A stretch of 64,000 bases of DNA from an uncultured Anaerolineae bacterium. Its GTDB lineage: Bacteria; Chloroflexota; Anaerolineae; Anaerolineales; Villigracilaceae. The notes under the pieces are model-generated. The model searched no databases and was not told the origin of the DNA. It saw only the letters and a list, made by a program, of their open reading frames with translations. The position numbers and the translations under genes are program-made. Positions within the stretch are counted from its first letter, which is position 1. Every line of letters begins with the position of its first letter. The stretch lies in NCBI GenBank assembly GCA_903875215.1, contig CAIQVH010000031.1, forward strand, positions 1-64,000, read 5' to 3'. Below are positions 58,920 through 64,000 of the stretch, piece by piece.

Positions 58920-61193
58920 TTAGAACATCGGCTCCATGATCATGGCCGGGTGGCCGTGTGCTTCGAGCCAGGCCATGAGTTCGTCGACCGTGGAGACTTC
59001 GCGTTCGTCAGCGATCCGGTCGATCAGGTCGGGGTCGCCTTCGCGTTCGGCCACCGCTTTTAGCTCATCGGCCATTGTCTGTTTGAGCACGCTCGACATC
59101 CAGACAATGCGCTTAAAGCCGCCATCCGAGGAGATGAATTTGGGGCTGATCAGGTAGAACTTACCGACGCCCATTACGCCCGGGGTTTGCAGACCGCCAC
59201 CGGCGATACCCGCCAGCGTGGAGAAGGTCATACCAGCCGGGGTCATGCTGGTGTCTTCGCGGCTGACCACCATTACGCCGTTGGCTTCGGGGATCAGCAT
59301 GACGATGCACTCGAAACAGCCGCAGGCCGTCATCGGGTTTTCCATGATGGAATACATCGAGACTTCATTGACTACGCCGTGCGAGCCCATCGCAGCGTAT
59401 TCGTTGGTGCCGCTCCAATAGCCTCTTCGGTCGTCGAGCATTTTGCCCAGTTTGATCGGCTGGTTTGGCCCGGTCGGGTTGATGTTGAAGGAGGCCTTGC
59501 AATCCAGCCAGTTGTAAGCGCCGCACAATCCCAGGCGTTGCGGGCTGACCACGCAGACGTGGTTTGGCGCGAAGCTCTGGCACAAGGTGCAGGAGTAGAA
59601 CTCTTCCACTTTGTCGTCGGTCAGATCGGCCAGGCGTTTGTTGCGGAAATCATAGGCTTCGCGGGCCTTGCCTAACCATTTCTCCAATTCTGCCGGGTCG
59701 GTGTAAATCGTCACCTGGACTTTATCCACGATGGCGCCGAAATCGGCATGGAAGCGCGCGTGCAGGATTTTGCCCAGGTCTTGCAGGCTGAAGCCTTTTT
59801 CGGCGGCGGCGTTCGAGATGCGAATCCAGGCGATATCGCGCTGGCCGACGTGCTGAATACCGCTCGCGCCGTTGACGAAGTAGTGAATCTGGCGTTCCAG
59901 CACCGGTTCGAAATCCGATTGCATTGAGCGCCCCGCCACTTTGGCGACAACTCCGACACTCATATTGCCTTGGGCTGCGATGGCGCTGAAATCTGGCCCG
60001 ACCACTTCCACTTTCCCATCGACGACTTCTTCGAGCGGGGCGGTGTACAGGTATTCGAAACAGCGCGAGTGCTTGCCGCCAAATTCCACCCGCAGGTCGG
60101 CTTTGCGGACAACTTCACCTTCAAAAGCGGAGCCATACGGCACCGGAATCGGCACTTCGGTCATCTTGATTTTGACGCCGCGCACCTCGATGCATTTCTG
60201 GATCAGCCGTTCAGCCTTTTCCATATCATCCGCGCCGTCGATTTTGTCAAAGGGCATCGAAACGACGTGTTCATAGGTGGTCACGCCGGTTGGCAGGATT
60301 TCGGGGATGACGGTATCGGCGATGACCGGGAAGCCGTAGTTGATTGCACCGGCAGCTGCGGCGTATTTCAGATCATCCACTTCACCGAGCGCCAGCACAA
60401 AGGCAAAAACGCGCTCTTTGTTGTAGAGCAGGATGTCTTGTGCCATGCCAGCTTTCAGGCCGCCGAAGGTCAGCGCTGAACGGGCGGCGAATCCGAGCGG
60501 GTAAATGGCTGAGAGGGTATCGGTTCCGAACGGCACGGTGTAGGTGTCGTAGCCGAGCTCGACGCCTTCTTCCTGCAGCTGGTCAATGATGCTGCGTCCG
60601 TTGACATTCCCGCACAGGAAGGTCAGAATGTTGCGCTTTTGCAGTTCACGGACGATTTTTACTGCCACGGCATTGTTCTTCGCGCAACCGACGATGGCCG
60701 CGAAACCAGGCATACGTCCGTCGACCAGCGAGATGCCCCAAGAGCGCAGCCGGATATCATCGATCGGGCCGTTGAGATGCCCTTCCATCGACTCGCCCAA
60801 CTGCGGGTAGGCGGTGCCACCTGCCAGTTGGAAGCCGGGTTTGGGTTCGGGCTGTAAATCATACAAAAAGCGGATCGCTTCGATGGTTTCAGCGGCGAAC
60901 AGGGTGGCCATGCCGCCGTCCAGAGTCTCGCCCAGGTAGGGCGTCCAATGGCGGTTGGAGGGGATGGGGTGCAGCAGTTCGCGGGCGTGTTTGATGACGT
61001 CCTTCAGCTGGCCAAGTTTTTCTACAGCGATGCCGGTCATGGCAAAGATGGTTGGCAGATAATAAGCCGTATTGGGGAAGGAAATTGGCGCATCAGCGCC
61101 TTTTTCGGCCAGAGCTTTGTTCAGCATGAATTCGGCTTCGGTGACGATTGCATTTGCGCCACGGATGGCACGGGTTGCGATATAGCGGGACAT
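58920..61193 (-). CDS. acsB: CO-methylating acetyl-CoA synthase
   Basis: 757 residues. Joins CO, methyl from the corrinoid protein and CoA at the Ni-Ni-[4Fe-4S] A-cluster. The cluster ligands show as CTLCQSFAPNHVC and RLGLCGAYNWLDC (4Fe-4S) and CGCFECI, whose Cys-Gly-Cys holds the distal nickel. The N-terminal CODH-binding helical part (MSRYIATRAIRGANAIVTEA) is complete, so it is the bacterial full-length type. AGGAGG precedes the ATG, 9 nt after acsA. Confidence 0.95.
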   Translation of the reverse strand: MSRYIATRAIRGANAIVTEAEFMLNKALAEKGADAPISFPNTAYYLPTIFAMTGIAVEKLGQLKDVIKHARELLHPIPSNRHWTPYLGETLDGGMATLFAAETIEAIRFLYDLQPEPKPGFQLAGGTAYPQLGESMEGHLNGPIDDIRLRSWGISLVDGRMPGFAAIVGCAKNNAVAVKIVRELQKRNILTFLCGNVNGRSIIDQLQEEGVELGYDTYTVPFGTDTLSAIYPLGFAARSALTFGGLKAGMAQDILLYNKERVFAFVLALGEVDDLKYAAAAGAINYGFPVIADTVIPEILPTGVTTYEHVVSMPFDKIDGADDMEKAERLIQKCIEVRGVKIKMTEVPIPVPYGSAFEGEVVRKADLRVEFGGKHSRCFEYLYTAPLEEVVDGKVEVVGPDFSAIAAQGNMSVGVVAKVAGRSMQSDFEPVLERQIHYFVNGASGIQHVGQRDIAWIRISNAAAEKGFSLQDLGKILHARFHADFGAIVDKVQVTIYTDPAELEKWLGKAREAYDFRNKRLADLTDDKVEEFYSCTLCQSFAPNHVCVVSPQRLGLCGAYNWLDCKASFNINPTGPNQPIKLGKMLDDRRGYWSGTNEYAAMGSHGVVNEVSMYSIMENPMTACGCFECIVMLIPEANGVMVVSREDTSMTPAGMTFSTLAGIAGGGLQTPGVMGVGKFYLISPKFISSDGGFKRIVWMSSVLKQTMADELKAVAEREGDPDLIDRIADEREVSTVDELMAWLEAHGHPAMIMEPMF

Positions 61194-61202
61194 GTCATCC
61201 TC

Positions 61203-63215
61203 CTAATCAGCGGCCAGACCGTAGATGGCGGCGCGACGTGCTTCAAGCGGCAAGGCTTCGAGTTCGTTCATGTGGGCATCGCCCGAGCGGCCGAACTTGT
61301 TCGGGTCCCAGGCCGGCAGTCCCAGCGCGGCGCGTTTCTTGTCGATGTGCGCCAGTGAGGCTTCGATCATTTTGTCTGGGTCTGCAATAAATTCCAGCTT
61401 GCCGCCGTAATCCTTTTCCCAGCCGGCGGAGATGTATTTCAGCACTTTGTCGCTATCATCCACCCGGTCGGGCATCCCGCCGATGGGTGAGGCTCCGCCG
61501 AAGATTACGTAGGCTCCAGAAGCGACACAGTAGGTGGCGATGGCGAGCGCTTTCTCCGACATCCATTCCGGGGCCAGGCCGACGGCTGGAACCTGGTCGA
61601 TGTCATCGCCCAGGCCGCCTTCTTCCACCATCTGAGTCAGTACGGTCAGGATGCGCGTGTTGTCTACGCAGGAGCCCATGTGCAGCACGGGTGGAATGCC
61701 GACGGTTTCGCAGACTTCGCGCAGCCCCGCGCCGACTTGTTCGATGCCGGCTTCGCCGAGCAACAAGCCCAGCTTGGCGGAGGCAATCGCGCCACAGCCG
61801 GTCTGGACGACGAGGACATCCTGTTTGAGCAGTTCGCGCACCACCTTGACGTGCAGATAATCTTGCTTCGAGCGCGGATTGTTACAACCGACGATGGCTG
61901 CCACGCCGCGGATGCGGCCAGTCATGATGGCGTCGTTCAGCGGCCTGAAGCTGGCGCGGTACGAGCCGCCGAGCATGTAATTGATGTATTCATGCGAGAA
62001 CCCCGGGATCAGGTCTTCTTTTTCATCCGGAATCTGCACCTCGCCACGGTTTTTGTAATTGTCAATGGCTGTGCGCAGGATGTTCTTGGCGATGCTCAGG
62101 GCATGATGCTCGTCAAATTCCATATGCAGCGCGCCGGTAATTTTGACTTTGGGGGAGGTGGTGATGATCTTGGTATGGAAGTGACTTGCCAGATCGACCA
62201 GGGCTTGCATGATGCACTGTACATCCACCACCATGGCTTCCACAGACCCGGTCATGATTGACAATTCCTGGTGCAGGAAGTTGCCAGCCGCCGGGATGCC
62301 CTGACGCATCAGGATTTCATTCGCAGTGCAGCAAATGCCGGAGAGCTGGATGCCTTGCGCGCCTGCAGCCCGGGCGTAGGCAATAATTTCCGGATCTTGC
62401 GAGGCCGCTACGATCATCTCGCTCAGAGTCGGCTCATGACCATGCACGACGACATTGACCATGTCTTTTTTCAAGACGCCCAGATTGGCCTGGCCGAGCA
62501 CGGGCGCCGGGGTGCCAAAAAGAATGTCCGAGATGTCGGTGGCGATCATCGAGCCTGCCCAGCCATCTGCCATGCCGGTCTTGATGGCGTGCTGGAGGAT
62601 GTGGACGTAATCCTGATCGTCGCCGATGTGCGTGCGGTGCAGAGCTTCGACCACTTCACGATCTACGCCGCGCGGTATCACGCCCAACTGGCGCCACTTT
62701 TCCTGTCGCTTCTTGGGTGCGCGCCGGGCCGGGATGACCTCGCCGCGCTGCTGCCCAAACTGCGCGATATACAGATCGGCTAGGTCGTTGGCAATTTCCT
62801 CGGGGGTGCGTTTCTCGACCGGAATATTGTAATAACCGGCCACCTGGCGCAGCTTGGCCACGTCCTTGATGCGGTAGCCCTCGGTTTTGTTCTCGGCCAC
62901 TGCCTTGAGAGTGAAAGCCATGTCACGCCCGTGGTCAGAGTGTGCTGCTGCGCCCGCCGCAATTGCGCGGGTCAAATTACGCGCCTGCACGGTTTCCAGG
63001 GTCGCCCCGCAGATGCCGACGTCGCCGTTCTTGGTCAGCCGGCAGGGCCCCATGCCGCATTGCTTGCAGCACATCCCCGCCGCGCCGATATTGCATGGCA
63101 CCATGTTATCGGCGCGTGAAAAAGCCGTCCCGATACCCAGCTCTTCCGCGCGGATGATCATCTGCTGCGCCGCCGGGTCGATCGTGTATTCCTGGATTTC
63201 TCGTTTTTTCGCCAT
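61203..63215 (-). CDS. acsA: Anaerobic carbon monoxide dehydrogenase, catalytic subunit
   Basis: 670 residues, also named cooS. B/D-cluster ligands in CNIGAAGMCCKQCGMGPCR and GICGA near the N-terminus. C-cluster residues appear in VVHGHEPTLSE (His) and VVDVQCIMQ (Cys), with further Cys in QTGCGAIAS and HMGSCVDN. Interconverts CO2 and CO; the CO passes through a tunnel to acsB. TCGGAGGAC precedes the ATG. Confidence 0.95.
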   Translation of the reverse strand: MAKKREIQEYTIDPAAQQMIIRAEELGIGTAFSRADNMVPCNIGAAGMCCKQCGMGPCRLTKNGDVGICGATLETVQARNLTRAIAAGAAAHSDHGRDMAFTLKAVAENKTEGYRIKDVAKLRQVAGYYNIPVEKRTPEEIANDLADLYIAQFGQQRGEVIPARRAPKKRQEKWRQLGVIPRGVDREVVEALHRTHIGDDQDYVHILQHAIKTGMADGWAGSMIATDISDILFGTPAPVLGQANLGVLKKDMVNVVVHGHEPTLSEMIVAASQDPEIIAYARAAGAQGIQLSGICCTANEILMRQGIPAAGNFLHQELSIMTGSVEAMVVDVQCIMQALVDLASHFHTKIITTSPKVKITGALHMEFDEHHALSIAKNILRTAIDNYKNRGEVQIPDEKEDLIPGFSHEYINYMLGGSYRASFRPLNDAIMTGRIRGVAAIVGCNNPRSKQDYLHVKVVRELLKQDVLVVQTGCGAIASAKLGLLLGEAGIEQVGAGLREVCETVGIPPVLHMGSCVDNTRILTVLTQMVEEGGLGDDIDQVPAVGLAPEWMSEKALAIATYCVASGAYVIFGGASPIGGMPDRVDDSDKVLKYISAGWEKDYGGKLEFIADPDKMIEASLAHIDKKRAALGLPAWDPNKFGRSGDAHMNELEALPLEARRAAIYGLAAD

Positions 63216-63259
63216 AAGTCCTCCGATACTATGTCAGTGCAGCCACAGGCGCACAGACA

Positions 63260-63637
63260 TTACTCGTCCATATTTTTAATCACGCCCATGCCTGGACAAT
63301 TCCACAGGGGGCGGCCAGAGTACGGTACTTTTTGTTGGAAACTGACCGTCTTCTTCACAGTTTCATAGGTCGCGCTATGCCGGAAGACACTGTCTGCCTC
63401 GGCAGCCACGCTGACCTCGGTCAGCATCGGAATCTCGCCCAGGTAGCCAGCCGCATCCAGTTGCCTGGCGAGCGCCTCGTGGCTGGTTTGAGCCTCGTCG
63501 AACGTGATCTGCACCGCCCGGAACGCCGAGCTGGCATACACATCCTTCACACCCGGGACCTCAAACAAGAGACGCCTGACCTCGGTGACGTGGTGGTCGC
63601 CGAACAGGGCAGGCGTATTGAACGTTGAGGTTTGCAT
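63260..63637 (-). CDS. HMA-like small protein at operon head
   Basis: 125 residues. Residues 15-75 have the heavy-metal-associated beta-alpha-beta pattern (VRRLLFEVPGVKDVYASSAFRAVQITFDEAQTSHEALARQL), as in CopZ-like domains, but the metal-binding CxxC is absent. A further 50 residues end with RPLWNCPGMGVIKNMDE, holding the only Cys. AAGGAGG precedes ATG 63637. It is the first gene of the acs operon and may be a nickel-related or regulatory factor; function not known. Confidence 0.65.
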   Translation of the reverse strand: MQTSTFNTPALFGDHHVTEVRRLLFEVPGVKDVYASSAFRAVQITFDEAQTSHEALARQLDAAGYLGEIPMLTEVSVAAEADSVFRHSATYETVKKTVSFQQKVPYSGRPLWNCPGMGVIKNMDE

Positions 63638-63737
63638 GTAAACCTCCTTCTAAGAATGAAATTGACTTAAAACAAAAATTAGGAGATGAGCTCCTCTGCT
63701 GCTCCTCAGCGCTGCAGGAACGCTGTTGCTTCAATTC

Positions 63738-63743
63738 ATTCTA
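63738..63743 (-). promoter_or_regulatory. -10 box of the acs operon
   Basis: Minus-strand TAGAAT, start near 63731, giving a leader of about 94 nt. The position 17 nt upstream (ACTAAT) is a poor -35, which fits activator-dependent use. Confidence 0.55.
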
Positions 63744-63766
63744 GCATCTATGCCGGGCTTATTAGT

Positions 63767-63782
63767 TGTGATGAAAGTCACA
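63767..63782. promoter_or_regulatory. TGTGA-N6-TCACA palindrome (CRP/FNR- or Rex-type site)
   Basis: TGTGATGAAAGTCACA is a perfect CRP-type half-site pair; with one more base (TTGTGA-N6-TCACAC) it also nearly meets the Rex consensus. Its centre is about 42-44 nt upstream of the predicted acs start, the place of a class II CRP site, and about 58 nt upstream of the divergent start. Confidence 0.65.
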
Positions 63783-63820
63783 CAAACAATTGACAAATGT
63801 CGCTAATAGCTGGGCGGGTT

Positions 63821-63826
63821 TATAAT
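63821..63826 (+). promoter_or_regulatory. -10 box of the divergent gene
   Basis: TATAAT, start near 63833. The nearby TTGACA (63790) is 25 nt away, too far to be its -35. Confidence 0.5.
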
Positions 63827-63859
63827 GGATAAACTCAGCGGAGTGTGAGAGCCAGGACT

Positions 63860-64000
63860 ATGAGCCAGCCTTTACCTTTCTCCATTAAGAAGCCCGACAT
63901 GAACTCCCCTTCTGTGCTTGAGTCCCGCGCCGGGGAGCTGCGTGCCAGCCTGGCGCAATTTTCCGCCGCCGATCTCGCCAGCCGCAGCGGAGTCGCCTTG
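63860..64000 (+). CDS. Unknown protein, 5' end only (possibly DUF3786)
   Basis: 47 codons are visible, reading from MSQPLPFSIKK to ADLASRSGVAL at the window edge. The stretch LAQFSAADLASRSG resembles the start of DUF3786 proteins, which can occur beside CODH/ACS genes, but the piece is too short to be sure. It is divergent from the acs operon and shares its regulatory site. Confidence 0.4.
   Translation, partial: MSQPLPFSIKKPDMNSPSVLESRAGELRASLAQFSAADLASRSGVAL

Noticed and set aside
63790..63826. TTGACA and TATAAT as a promoter pair for the divergent gene
   Set aside because: The spacing is 25 nt, far from the required 16-18; only the -10 box is retained.

Overview
The window looks like a chromosomal segment of an anaerobic or facultative member of the Chloroflexota, most likely class Anaerolineae. 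The supporting features are a complete CO dehydrogenase/acetyl-CoA synthase (Wood-Ljungdahl carbonyl branch) operon, actinobacteria-like FhaA/FhaB proteins beside a SEDS cell-wall protein, ScpA/ScpB, an ECF vitamin-type transporter, a split PurH, many Pro/Thr-linker lipoproteins, and several genes whose -10 box lies only 6-8 nt before the ATG (leaderless messages). The taxon is an inference from gene content. Coding density is high and neighbouring genes often overlap by 1-4 nt.

Layout. 1-46: cut-off 5' end of a transposase gene. 260-2037: PurH as two separate genes in reversed domain order. 2069-7700: a MoaD/ThiS-like protein divergent from a TetR-controlled ABC export cassette (TetR, two FtsX/MacB-type permeases, ATPase, lipoprotein membrane-fusion protein) with a consensus promoter and operator. 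7727-9036: terminators, tRNA-Gly(CCC), polyprenyl diphosphate synthase. 9152-12848: MFS transporter, hydroxyacid dehydrogenase, protealysin-like M4 protease and its emfourin-type inhibitor. 13061-15979: glgA-malQ. 16045-18266: DMT transporter, superoxide dismutase, two-cluster ferredoxin. 18310-22913: FhaA-FhaB-MtnP-(SEDS+transpeptidase fusion) operon. 23095-25382: dehydrogenase, zinc-ribbon protein, SH3b protein. 25382-25938: a gene-free stretch with two tandem copies of what looks like a small-RNA gene. 25938-30773: SAM hydroxide adenosyltransferase plus a full ECF transporter (fused ATPases, S, T) and VanZ. 30801-32587: ScpA and a tandem pair of small secreted proteins. 32696-42375: twelve tightly packed minus-strand genes (cNMP-sensing histidine kinase, lipoprotein hydrolase, adenosine-specific kinase family, membrane proteins, RsmD, URO-D-like, GNAT, GT39-type glycosyltransferase, magnesium-chelatase-like AAA+, thioesterase, unknown). 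42457-46154: cell-surface sugar genes and lipoproteins. 46222-50366: ScpB, FabF, FabH, TatA, alpha/beta hydrolase.

50416-63637 is the metabolic centrepiece, one minus-strand operon read from 63637 downwards: HMA-like protein, CO dehydrogenase (acsA/cooS), acetyl-CoA synthase (acsB), CBS protein, both corrinoid Fe-S protein subunits (acsD, acsC), corrinoid activator (acsV), methyl-H4folate:corrinoid methyltransferase (acsE), a MetV-MetF fusion, a GNAT protein and a degenerate HdrC-like protein. Together these reduce methylene-H4folate to methyl-H4folate, pass the methyl to the corrinoid protein, and join it with CO from CO2 to make acetyl-CoA (or run in reverse). A TGTGA-N6-TCACA palindrome between this operon and a divergent partial gene suggests CRP/FNR- or Rex-type control.

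The most novel signals are the tandem small-RNA genes at 25466-25777 with a conserved upstream activator-like block, and a set of long imperfect hairpins filling most acs-operon gaps longer than 50 nt. One of these hairpins contributes the last codons of acsV.
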